From positions 7,827,001 to 7,891,000 of the forward strand of contig NC_059552.1 of NCBI RefSeq assembly GCF_905220415.1: a stretch of DNA of 64,000 bases, in the 5' to 3' direction. The notes under the pieces were generated by a model. That model was not told the DNA's origin, made no database searches, and worked only from the letters and a program-made list of their open reading frames with translations. How positions within the stretch are numbered: the stretch's first letter is position 1; every line of letters starts with the position of its first letter. The position numbers and the translations under genes were made by a program. The stretch is from Colias croceus. Taxonomy: Eukaryota > Arthropoda > Insecta > Lepidoptera > Pieridae. Below, piece by piece: positions 34,601 through 44,089 of this stretch.

Positions 34601-34766
34601 ACGAACTGGACGACGAAGCGTGGGACGACCTCCCACAAGATGGACGGACGACCTGGTCCGAGTGGCAGGGAGCCGCTGGATGCAGGCCGCCGGTGACCGG
34701 TCGTACTGGAAATCCTTGAGGGAGGCCTTTGTCCAGCAGTGGACGTCCCACGGCTGAAACGAACGA
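31607..34766 (+). mobile_element. Full-length RTE-like LINE, apparently intact
   Basis: ACATCAGTAGAT flanks the element at 31595-31606 and 34767-34778. It has a 181-bp GC-richer 5' UTR (including CCTCCCGTGGGTGTCGTAAA and AGGCGACTAAGGGATA), one ORF, a 9-bp 3' UTR and a short AACGAACGA end instead of poly(A). An intact ORF and an exact duplication point to a recent insertion, possibly one still able to move. Confidence 0.92.
31788..34757 (+). CDS. RTE-like endonuclease-reverse transcriptase
   Basis: This 989-residue protein carries out target-primed reverse transcription of the element RNA. The APE endonuclease occupies about residues 45-290: TYNARTL near 50, SEVRRE, YAPTS, MGDFNAKLG near 186 and SDHRMV near 278. 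The reverse transcriptase spans about 530-830: NYRPISLL, AGFRKGFST, VDYEKAFDS near 640, RGVRQGDVISPKLF near 690 and the catalytic FADD near 734. The C-terminal tail has WQWAGHIARR and a GRRSVGRPPTRW basic segment. Length and order are normal for RTE ORFs, with no stop or frameshift. The ATG at 31788 follows the 5' UTR and precedes a short Pro/Gly-rich leader before the endonuclease. It resembles RTE proteins of Helicoverpa and other moths (recognition from memory). Confidence 0.95.
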   Translation: MDSTPPTRPLVPGSPAIPGYGSGHGNGGARGAKNHRMRSGYHSTRPLALVTYNARTLRTDEKIVELEEELSKLRWDVIGLSEVRREGEDTITLTSGNLFFYREGDQQSQGGVGFIVHKSLVNNIVSIESVSSRVACLILRISQRYSLKVIQVYAPTSAHSDEEVEIMYEDVSRAIHTSKTHFNVVMGDFNAKLGKRGDDELRVGKFGFGQRNPRGQKLADFLEKEGLFMMNSFFQKPNHRKWTWLSPDGRTKNEIDFIMTTKRQIFKDVSVIHRVKTGSDHRMVRGILNINVKRERSRLMKSTLRPCHAQIQNPESFQLELQNRFACLDSSVSVDDLNNRLVETIRAVGSHFKTRKVNPQKLSDQTLKLMADRRSMPLRTSEDAKSYRQLNRRISKSLRHDIRSFNASSIEEAIKRNQGSKVFARDMSIGQSQLTKLKTDRGVVVSAKPEVLGEVERFYRQLYTSVAKPVSSPAKDPRARLTRHFTEDIPDISLYEIRIALKQLKNNKAPGEDGITSELLRAGGKPILRMLQRLFNSALLEGTTPEAWSRSVVVLFFKKGDKTLLKNYRPISLLSHVYKLFSRVITNRLERRLDDFQPPEQAGFRKGFSTIDHIHTLRQIIQKTEEYNLPLCLAFVDYEKAFDSIETWAVLRSLQRCRIDYRYIEVLRSLYEHATMSVRVQDQCTKAIPLQRGVRQGDVISPKLFTAALEDAFKLLEWKGLGININGEYISHLRFADDIVVMAESMEDLNAMLDDLYRVSQQVGLSMNMDKTKIMSNVHVVPTPVSVGNSTLEVVDEYVYLGQTVQLGRSNFGKEVNRRIRLGWAAFGKLKNIFSSKIPQCLKTKVFEQCVLPVMTYGTETWPLTLGLVHKLSVAQRAMERAMLGVSLRDRIRNEEIRRRTGVTDIARRISTLKWQWAGHIARRTDGRWGRKVLEWRPRTGRRSVGRPPTRWTDDLVRVAGSRWMQAAGDRSYWKSLREAFVQQWTSHG

Positions 34767-34778
34767 ACATCAGTAGAT

Positions 34779-35056
34779 ATTTGGAATGCTGTTACAATTT
34801 GTTTAAGTTTCTGTTTAATTCAATATGGTGCCAGAGAGCAAAATTTCATTATGTTTTTCAGTAATGAACGTTTTAACTTCTTTTTCTTTAGTTTGCTGCT
34901 GCTTTCTTAGTGTAACAGTTGTTAATGATATAGCTTAGTATAAAATTAAACTCAAGATATTAGATTTGTTATTTGCTAGTATTGAAAAAAAACTTATTGG
35001 TTTAGCCTCTGGTTGGATATTAGGTAAGAAGCAGAAGTTAGAACTATATTATGGTA
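34779..35056. other. AT-rich spacer
   Basis: The right flank of the RTE insertion; nothing else was seen. Confidence 0.4.
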
Positions 35057-35380
35057 CTAGCTTCCGCCCGCGACTCCGTCCGCGCGAAAAATTAAGAAAA
35101 ATTAAGATTTATTTTTTTTCTGCGTATTTTTCCGGGATAAAAAGTATCCTATTTTACGCCCAGGATAATAAGGTATAATTATACCAAGTTTCATCGAAAT
35201 CGAACCGTTAGTTTTCACGTGATGCCTTCACATACAGACAGACAGACAGACAGACAGACAAAAATTTTTTAATCACATATTTGGGCTTGGTATCGATCCA
35301 TTAACACCCCCTGCTATTTATATTTTCAATATTTTCAATGTACAGAATTGACCCTTCTACAGATTTATTATATGTATAGA
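35057..35380 (-). mobile_element. Helitron-like element, type E
   Basis: On the minus strand it starts TCTATACATATAATAAATCT, has a (TCTG)n run (35235-35262 as CAGA), ACGGTTCGATTTCGATGAAA and CGGACGGAGTCGCGGGCGGA before GCTAG. It is a shorter relative of the 24430 copy. Confidence 0.75.
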
Positions 35381-37149
35381 TTTACATTATCATAATATGA
35401 ATTATTAATGTACTTCAACGTTTCAAGTACGTTCTTTTCCTATACCTAGTCAATATTATACCATTCATAATAGCACTGTTTTAATTGAAATATTTATTTT
35501 TACGAATATGAAACTAGCGGTTTCAACATATTTTGAAACGTAAACAATAAAAATTGGTCTTGATATGCGACCAAATTAAATATTACATGATGCTTTTCTC
35601 GTGGGAAATAAAGGTCGGGCGAAAAATATGATGTTTAACGTTTTTTTTTTGTATTGAAAAGTTTTTATTTTAATTAATTAATATTTTCCGAATCCGGTAA
35701 AACGTGTCGCGACGGAATTGTGTTGAAGAAATGTGGTGAAAAATATAAAATATTTTGCTTTTTTGGGCTCTTGCAAATTGCAATCAATGTCTTTAATCTA
35801 ATTTTTCAAGTTATCTCCGTCAATCGGTTCTATGTCTTATGGTGCTAAACTTTACACAAGCAAAAAAAAAACGAAGAGTAATAGATAATAATTTTAATTG
35901 TTATGAATAACCTGCTATGTATTTCAAATCGCTACAGAAGCAAAACATCACAATCGTCATTCCTCCAGATTTCTAACTCCAGATGAAATACTATTAGGTA
36001 TTTCTTGTGTATTATTTCTCGTCGCAGACCAACAGTTTCCGAACGATAATATCTTGTAAATACACTTGCTACGGATCACGGCACGGTCATGAGAGTATTG
36101 ATTTTCCTCTGATATCCAACTCCAATTTGTATGCACTAGACACAGTAATATTCAATTATCAATCTATTTTAGAGCACAATCCACGAACGTGAAACGTGCC
36201 CGAAAAATGTGAGAATTTGAATTCACTTAATTATCATACGCATTCGTTATTTTATGCAGTTTTAAAGGTTTTCGAACGTTCTAGATTGTTCTAGAACGTT
36301 TGTGTTTGAAAATGTTCGTTATGGTTTGAATAAAAGTATAACGTAATAATGATAAAGGTATATAAATTGTTTTTTAACCTTTCACAAAGTATTAAGTATA
36401 GTGTTCATCTTACTCTGAATCTAACAGTTAGCGAAAAAACATATTAAATGGCTCCTAACTCTTCTTTTAAACATGTTTAAAGACATAATAATCTTAAAAC
36501 CAATATAATTTACAAATAAATGTTTCAAATACACAGAGGCATCAATTTGATACACAATTCGTCAAAGTTTATAAACAAGAATGTTGATGCCTTTGAAGCT
36601 TTGGCTTTGGAAATATGGCAACAGGCAGAATAACGTGTTAGATTCATGCGAATATGCTGCTGTTTCTAGTTATTTCTATGAAAGCTTGTGGAATACTCTT
36701 CTTAATCAAACTTCGGTTAGAAGTGGAATTCACGTAAATTATTTACTCATTTAATGCATTATACAGTTCATACTTTCGTAGATATCAAATCTATATATAA
36801 ATGGCTTAACATATTCATTTCACCAAGAGCATTGACCAGAAACATACAAGATAAGTATAGAGCATAAACTCAATAGATTTGTACATAATACTTTGTCTTG
36901 TTACCTACCTTTTGGTGTATCTGCATTTTATTGTTTGGATTTTTTAAATGTAACTTAAAATTCACATGTTTCACTTTTATTTACATTTAAATTATTTATT
37001 TTTTTATAAAACTACGGCGGTTTAGAGGGTTACTCTGACGTTCTAGTGGTTCTAATTTTGTTCTAGAATTTACTTGATGACGCCATGTTTGCATGTTATG
37101 TGATGATATTACATTGACATCAGCTGATCCACGTATCTTGCCATTTATA
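35381..37149. other. AT-rich stretch, no supported gene
   Basis: Only a heat-shock-element-like motif at 36272-36300 stands out. Confidence 0.4.
36272..36300. promoter_or_regulatory. Heat-shock-element-like palindromic cluster
   Basis: CGAACGTTCTAGATTG is followed by TTCTAGAACGTT. GAA and TTC units sit as GAAnnTTC and TTCnnGAA, the arrangement bound by HSF trimers. No adjacent promoter or gene was found, so it may be chance. Confidence 0.3.
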
Positions 37150-37362
37150 ATGCTAATAAATAAATAAATTTCGCTTGTGTTATGGAAACCAGATGGCTGA
37201 TAAACATACATATACTTTAAATATATACTTATATAGATAATTAATACCCAGACACAGAGCAATCATCTATGTTCATCACAAAAATATTTGCCCCGGGTGG
37301 GAATCGAATCCACGACCTCTGGCTTGGAAGGCAGGGCCACTACCAACCAAGCCAACCGGTCA
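37150..37362 (-). mobile_element. tRNA-derived SINE
   Basis: On the minus strand a tRNA-like head contains GGCTTGGTTGGTAGTGGCCC (A box region), CTGCCTTCCAAGCCAGAGG (anticodon-arm-like, resembling tRNA-Gly TCC) and GGATTCGATTCCCAC (B box). It continues GGGGCAAATATTTTTGTGAT and GCTCTGTGTCTGGGTATTAA, then CAGCCATCTGGTTTCC, a body I recognise as a widespread lepidopteran SINE. The tail is AT-rich (AAT)n-like. Confidence 0.8.
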
Positions 37363-37530
37363 GTCGAATAGTAGAAGAAATGGCGCAAATTAAGCGTCAT
37401 AAATTTCATTACATAGCTACTTTGTCTACCTGTCTTATACAAAATATGCTTATGATGAAGATTAACTTAGCTCTACATAAAAAAGTATATTAATAAAAGT
37501 TAACCAAATCCAACTACTAACACACATTAC

Positions 37531-37880
37531 CCTTGCAACGTGTAACATTCGCAATTATCACAGATCATCTATAGACAAAACATTGCAACGTGTAACATTC
37601 GCAATTATCACAGATCATCTATAGACAAAACATTGCAACGTGTAACATTCGCAATTATCACAGATCATCTATAGACAAAACATTGCAACGTGTAACATTC
37701 GCAATTATCACAGATCATCTATAGACAAAAAATTGCAACGTGTAACATTCGCAATTATCACAGATCATCTATAGACAAAACATTGCAACGTGTAACATTC
37801 GCAATTATCACAGATCATCTATAGACAAAACATTGCAACGTGTAACATTCCCAATTATCACAGATCATCTATAGACAAAA
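37531..37880 (+). repeat. 50-bp minisatellite, seven near-identical units
   Basis: The unit is CATTGCAACGTGTAACATTC + GCAATTATCACAGATCATCT + ATAGACAAAA, beginning at 37531, 37581, 37631, 37681, 37731, 37781 and 37831. Differences are single bases (first unit CCTTGC, fifth AATTGC, last ATTCCCAA). There is no spacer between units. Confidence 0.95.
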
Positions 37881-38542
37881 CATAGGTGTGGTTGTTTCAC
37901 TGGTAATCGATAGAGACACACGGTCAAAGTGCGGTGTTGGTCGGTCAGAGCGAGTAATTACCGTGGCTTAGTGACCGCAGTGCAGGCTACTCGGTTAATG
38001 CTAATTTACTGATTTCATTAGATGATGTTATTCAAAGGATTTGGTTTTAAGGAAGTGTATTTTTTTGTTTGTGGCAAATAGAACCATATCTTTTATAATA
38101 ATTTAAGGAGTTATTTTTAAGAAAATAAATTCGTATTATAAAGGACTTTTAATTTGTAACAAATATGTTTACTACGTATATTCTTTTTAGTAGTAACACA
38201 TTGGAAAAAATTTCTTGCATTTAATTTTGCTTCTAGTTTTTCAAAGAAGCGTCTTGCATTGAAACTAGAAAACCATTGAAAATAATGCATATTTTACGAG
38301 TTCAAAATCATTTAAGTCTGATAAAATACCATTTAGTCTACATCCGTTATATACCTATTTGAGCAATGAAATTGGGGCTCAGAATTAAGCTGCCGATTTA
38401 TGAGGTGGCCATTTGCAATCGTTCGGTTAAAATCAAAGACTGGGTAAGTGGCTTAGCGTGTAGTGTGATGTGTGAAATACAACTGCTTATGTGTTTTAGA
38501 GGAATGTAAAAATTATTATGTCTAAGGTATCTTATAATGTTA
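37881..38542. other. AT-rich spacer
   Basis: No gene or repeat was recognised. Confidence 0.35.
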
Positions 38543-38717
38543 CTAGCTTACCGCCCGTGGCTTCGCCCGCTTTCTCTAAAACGATATGAGCTTTAAACTA
38601 TCCTATCTCTTATGTTGGATCGAACTGCACATGGTGTGCGAATTGTATTATAATCGGTTAAGTGATTCAGGAGTCCATTGGAGGACAAACATTGTGACAC
38701 GAGATGAATTATTAAGA
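38543..38717 (-). mobile_element. Helitron-like element, type B relative
   Basis: On the minus strand it runs from TCTTAATAATTCATCTCGTG and TCACAATGTTTGTCC to GGGCGAAGCCACGGGCGGTA and AGCTAG. The ends match the layout of the 4886 copy, but the centre differs. Confidence 0.65.
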
Positions 38718-38887
38718 TAAAAAGGTTGTAATGTTGCTGTGTTATATTATATATAAATTAGATATATTTATGAATAGTGACATCTGGCCGGAAGGCATTT
38801 CTTTTAGACGATTTGTATTGATTAAAAATATAAGTAGACACGGATTTGAAGATAGAAATAAAAAATAAGTTATAGATAATCAAGTAT

Positions 38888-39051
38888 GTACATTTGTCAG
38901 TTTTAATTGTAAATCTGTTAAAAGATCAATAGATAATGTCAGAGAATTATGAACATAATTCTCTGACATTATCATCTTCAGATATTTTAGCGCTTCAGGA
39001 AACATGGCTTCTCCCGTACGATCTTCCTTTTCTCGGTACCATAAGTAAACA
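38888..39051 (+). pseudogene. LINE endonuclease fragment split by a 20-bp palindrome
   Basis: Before the palindrome one frame reads TFVSFNCKSVKRSIDNVREL. After it, another stretch reads SDILALQETWLLPYDLPFLG. These are consecutive parts of the N-terminal APE endonuclease of a CR1-like LINE. Between them, 38932-38951 is repeated inverted at 38954-38973 and puts a stop in frame. It is a dead fragment of about 50 codons. Confidence 0.6.
38932..38973. repeat. Perfect 20-bp inverted repeat, 2-bp spacer
   Basis: GATAATGTCAGAGAATTATG is perfectly inverted after AA. It lies inside the LINE endonuclease fragment, where one arm is original coding sequence and the other an inverted copy. Confidence 0.9.
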
Positions 39052-40868
39052 CTGAGTTATGTGTTAAACATTTAAATCCTGTTACATATCATACCATAAT
39101 CATTTATATACTCTTTAAAATAGTTGAAAGAATGAAATGATGAGATGCATATAATATAATACCTATAATAGATGTTAACAATTGCAGAATGTACTACTAT
39201 TTACTTAATATGGTGACAATGCTCTTCAACCATTTTTATGTAAACATACCATTATTTAGTAGTTACAACTTACAACTAAATTGTGTAAGTATTGAAACAA
39301 TAAATAACACAATTTAGTTGTAAGTTGAGAGTTCTATGGAACCAATAACTATATGTAAACGTATGCACTCAACATCGTAATTTATGAAACATTTCATCAA
39401 TATAACAAGATTAATTTTAATATAATTGTAAACAAAAGTGCTCAATAACCGAATATTCTAAATTTTTCATCGTATTACCTAAACCCACAGTATCAGCCGA
39501 TTGGATATTTCAACGCTGACATAAAAATTACGAGGGCAAAACCCGTGGCCTGTTATTAAATTTTATCATTTCACCAAAATATCTTTGTTAAACAGACCGT
39601 AAGAGAAGCGTTTCGTACTTTTTCATCTGGAATTTATTAGTAGGAACGAAAAATAACAGAAACTCCTTAATTTTTAAACGTTTTCTGAGAGACGGTCTGC
39701 TTGTACATTTTTCATGTTTGGTTCCTATCAGTTTAAATATGAATATAATATTTTTTAGTATATTTTGTGTTGTTAGGCTCTTTGTAATTGATATTTGATT
39801 GATCATAAGCACAAGATCATTGTCTGTGCTTGTTCAATTGTTTTGTACAGACCATTTTATAGAAATAGGTCGAATGTAATTGTTTTCTATCTGATAACAA
39901 CCTGGAGACTAACGAGTTTATAATTATTGTAGTTTTCCTAAATAACATAATATGTAAACAATCTGAAGCTGTTCTGTTATAATGTTTTTATTATAAAATT
40001 ACAAAACAAACAAAAGGCCAATTAAGATGTCCTTTTAATTGAGTTCAAAACAAAGGGTACAGTTTGGAAGTCGTGGAGCGTAAATTTTATTTTACCTTGT
40101 ATTAAAAATTAGTAGAAACAAGTCTGAAAATGTACAATTATCTAAGTACTAATAAAATAAGGAATAAAACATTTATTTACTACTGTTAAACTAAGGTATC
40201 CTTTTTTTGTAAAAGATTTAGGGACACGTCCTGTATCCACGTGGTAATTTAACACTCAAAGCCAAAGGATTCACTGAAAAAATAAAGCTGAAAACACGCT
40301 TCGTTTCGCCGTATAAACTTTACCAATGTTGTGACATGTTAGGAAAAAGGCTTGAAGTCTTTTCTATATACTGCTTAAATAAAGAGTGGTAATGGTGTTT
40401 GTTGCTCCAGAACTAAAAAGAAGATAGACCTATGTCACTTATTATTAGAATAAATACTTTTCAACACATTTTATTTCTATAAATATTTATATAACTGTAT
40501 AGTTATGACTTATGAGTAAGAGAACACACAGTTGAAAACTGCCATATCTGCCAAAGTTCAATATTAAATTTTACTTTATCTTCCATCTCCCTTTATTCCT
40601 AGTATCATATTACATAAATCGAATTATTATCTGCTCTAATTCCAAGTAAATCCAGTAATGATTATGGAAGGTTAGGTATAACCTAAGCTTAAACCCACGC
40701 TAAAGGCCAACCAATTTACCACTCAACAATTTCCATCAAATGAACAAACCCTTTGAACTAGAGCCGTGATCGATAATCAGCTGTCGTCACCAGATCTTCT
40801 ATCAATCATTCGTTTTTGTCACCCTTGTGTCTGACGCATCTTACAGCATTTATAAGTAATATCTATTA
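39052..40868. other. AT-rich stretch with one hairpin
   Basis: A perfect hairpin lies at 39266-39327. Short open frames elsewhere show no domain. Confidence 0.4.
39266..39327. repeat. Perfect 21-bp inverted repeat with 20-bp loop
   Basis: The arm begins CAACTTACAACTAAATTG (39266-39286) and is perfectly inverted at 39307-39327. The loop is AT-rich. No clear target duplication is seen, so MITE status is unproven. Confidence 0.75.
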
Positions 40869-41039
40869 TGTGCCCTTTTCACAATAGACAGCGTTGGGCG
40901 AGTAGAGGCAATCGCGATAATATAACGCCTATATGTGTATCGGCCATCATTCTGGATATTTATTTATAATCGCCGTGATGGCGGCCAAACATCGACAATC
41001 ATTTGTTGGGCCAACAGTACCCACTGTGAAAAGGGCCCA
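40869..41039. mobile_element. TIR element of 171 bp flanked by 18-bp direct repeats
   Basis: TATAAGTAATATCTATTA occurs at 40851-40868 and again at 41040-41057. Between them the element starts TGTGCCCTTTTCACA and ends, inverted, TGGGCCCTTTTCACA, with a further GTTGGGC/GCCCAAC pair inside. It is GC-richer than its flanks and non-coding. Confidence 0.75.
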
Positions 41040-41057
41040 TATAAGTAATATCTATTA

Positions 41058-42655
41058 AGTTCATTTTGGTATCGAGAGGGATTCTATCTACTAATAACTC
41101 ATGAGGAGAGATCGGGATGTGATTATCCTGGTTTATTTAATTAAATATTACAATAGGAATAAAACGAAACTGTAATCAGTATTTAAATAACCTTTTTGTT
41201 GAGAGTTTATTGAAAAGAAAGAATTGAAAAATAAAATGTATAAATCGGAAAGGTTATTTGTTTCATAGAGTAACTAGCATCTAACCACCAACGATGCATG
41301 AATTCTAAAAATTCGGTTAAATTTTTTCTCCTTGCTTATTTTTCCAAGCACGCAAGCCACTCACTACCTAAATAACGAAGTTAACTGCATCCAACTGCAA
41401 AAAACAACACCTAGTTATTCCCGTACATTTTGTAAGTTTAGCGAATATTTACCTTAATAACGTAACAAACCCTATGTCCCATTTAAAGGACGGCCAGTTT
41501 TCTAGAAAACCGACCCCAAATTAAAGTTAAACCCTTTAATTTTACGAGCTCAAACAGAAGCATAGTAAAGTTTCACCGGAGGCAAGCTAATGGCACATTA
41601 TTTTACAAGAATTAACAGCCGGCCAGGTGAGAGACATCTTTATACCTGATTTTAAATTAGATTGAAATTTAAGTTCGCAGACTTTGAGAAGGCAAGATTT
41701 TTAATGGAGAATGTAAGGAAGTGTTTATTGGAGTTTGAGTAGTTTCCGCAGGACATGCGCTTACTATAAAATATGTGCAAAAATATATTATGCTTCTCAG
41801 TTTTTTAAATGAATTATAGGTGTATAATAAAATATGCAGTTCTAAACAGCAGGGAACCTTAGGGCTAGTGCTAAAGGCAGCAAGTTTTTTAAGGACACAA
41901 AAAACGTACATAAGGGATCTGATTTTAAGTTGTAGGTAATATTTATTTTTATTTCCATTTTTATCTGCATTAATTAAATTTTTAAAGTGCCACCCTGGTC
42001 ATAATTTTCCCTACCAAATACAGAATACCTACCTAATATATTCACATTCCCGACTATTCCCACTAATGACGTCACTAGCCAGGTACTTTAAAATTCTAAA
42101 CGCGAAGTGGATACCGCAATAATGAAACCGGGCGTTATGACCGCGGAAAATTACATAATTTATGCGAATAATTATTAAAAAGTTATAGCTTACTGTTCAT
42201 CTGCCAGCTTTATGTGCACTTCGCGTGGTAAATAAAACATCTAGTGCTTTCATAAAGAGCTTATAGTTAAAGAATTTTATCTGCATCTTCGTATTAAACA
42301 TGGTCGGTTTAATAAAACTGCTTTCTGGTTATATGTCTTCCTTTATCTGTGGAAGTGATATACCTAATACTGAAGCTCGCTCAGGTTTTTTTTATTGGAA
42401 TTGTTATGATATATATTTAAGACATATTTGAATCTAAAAAGGATAACTTGTATGAAACGTAAAATACTAATGAGTATAAAATATCGGCAAAACGTTTAAC
42501 TTAATAATCTCAATTTATTTTGATTTGAAAGAATTATTTTACGTCCAGCATATATTTCCTTACAGGTTGATATCAATTAAAATACAATTAGTTGGTTACA
42601 AAGTCTTATGAAACTATAAATTAAACTTTTATGAACACAAAAGATTCGATACTAA
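41058..42655. other. AT-rich stretch, no supported gene
   Basis: An 80-codon minus-strand frame at 41669-41911 has no recognisable domain. Nothing else was seen. Confidence 0.4.
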
Positions 42656-42862
42656 TCTATACTAATATTATAAAGCTGAAGAGTTTGTTTGTTTGTTTGT
42701 TTGTTTGTTTGAACGCGCTAATCTCAGGAACTACTGGTCCGATTTGAAAAATTCTTTCGGTGTTAGATAGCTCGTTTATCGAGGAAGGTTATAGGCTATA
42801 TATCATCACGCTACGACCAACAGGGGTGGAGCCACGGGGGTGAAACCGCGCGGAGCAGCTAG
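42656..42862 (+). mobile_element. Helitron-like element, type D, with (GTTT)n
   Basis: It starts TCTATACTAATATTATAAAG, has a GTTT run (about 42685-42711), GAACGCGCTAATCTCAGGAA, CTACTGGTCCGATTTGAAAA, and ends ACCGCGCGGAGCAGCTAG before T. Relatives are the truncated copy at 12929 and the 3' end at 56048. Confidence 0.75.
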
Positions 42863-43660
42863 TCTAAGCTATAAAGAGAGGTTGTCTATCATCCTTATAA
42901 TATTTAATCTAACGTCTATACCATTTGCTAGTCAAATTATTTACTTTTATGCCAATAAACATTGTAAACAAGTTCTAGATAATATCGTCTGAGTAACATT
43001 TTAAAAAGTCAACGCGAATATTGTTTAAAATCTAAAATATTTTCCTTGACGTAAATAAACGCAAGGCTCTGACGGCGTGGAAATTTAATTATTCTCCAGC
43101 AAGGGCTGTTTTCTAATAAATGTTTAGGGAAAGTGTTTGCTTTGAAAAGTGATCAACATTGGGGGCATTACTTGTTTTATAAAGTGTACAAGTTATTGTA
43201 CTTTTGTTGAGGCAATTATAAAAGCGAAGAAATAGCTGTCTGGGTGGGAGTGGTGTTTCAACTTTTCTTTACAGGTATCACTTTGCTGCTCTAATTCGCC
43301 GTAGATGGAGGATTTCAGCCTGTGGATTCCAGTGAAGCCTAATAAAACGTCTTGACTTCGAAGAACGAAGAACATCAGTATTCTTTAAAATGAAATAAAT
43401 AATTAAACTTTACTGCGCTCTTTTATATTGTTATACCTATACTTCTAATGTAGTATCTTCCCAGATAGTGAACGACTTGGGATATTCAACTTTTCACTAC
43501 TATGACCAGTGACCACTTTATCTAAAGCATACCTACTGTAATAAAAAAAACATAGATGCACATTTATTTATTTATTTTATTTATGGAACACACAACAATA
43601 AATACACATTACATTATATATCGGAAGACATTATTTAATTATAATAGGTGTTTATCAATT
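42863..43660. other. AT-rich spacer, left flank of the BEL/Pao insertion
   Basis: TTTATTTATTTATTTTATTT at 43563 on, then ATGGAACACACAACAATAAA, looks like the end of an old retroelement. No gene was seen. Confidence 0.35.
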
Positions 43661-43665
43661 ATAGG

Positions 43666-44089
43666 TATTAATTATAGCCCCGGTCAGTGGACTGTATGTT
43701 CTTGAATAGGGTGAGGCGCAGAGGTTCCCACTTGTTGATTAAAACTCGCAGCGATTTCCAAGGTGATTTATTTACCATACAATATTTACAAATCTTACAG
43801 CTTAAGTACATTTCTATCCTACTTAAAACTAACAGTGGGTATAATGAGCAACTTGAGCGTAAGGGCACAATACGCCCCGCCCACTCGACCCCACTACCGC
43901 GGCCCGGTGCCGTTTTCGCTGGGTATAGCGCGCATCACATAGGCGCGCTCCCGTTGCCCGTCGCTCGGCGCCGCCGTCGTCCCTGTAGTTGCCGTCCGTA
44001 CCAGAGGGTATAGCGCGCATTACATAGGCGCGCTCCCCGTTGCCTGTAGCTCGGCAACGCCGTCGTCTATGTAATCGCCGTCCGCAACA
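43666..44089 (-). repeat. BEL/Pao 3' LTR
   Basis: The 424-bp LTR at the downstream end of the element holds two tandem copies of an about 85-bp unit (43921-44005 and 44006-44089) sharing GGGTATAGCGCGCAT and CATAGGCGCGCTCCC. An AATAAA signal on the minus strand lies at 43767-43772. The first 70 bp read into it are the end of the Gag-Pol ORF. Confidence 0.95.

Noticed and set aside
32028..34770. Minus-strand frames of 70-200 codons across the RTE element
   Set aside because: They are shadows of the 989-codon ORF.
36272..36300. Heat-shock promoter
   Set aside because: The HSE-like cluster has no nearby gene or core promoter; only the motif itself is reported.
37288..37362. tRNA-Gly gene on the minus strand
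   Set aside because: The arms do not pair as in a functional tRNA, and the SINE body continues directly from it.
37531..37880. Possible CRISPR array
   Set aside because: The 50-bp units are directly adjacent with no variable spacers, and the context is a eukaryotic genome. It is a minisatellite.
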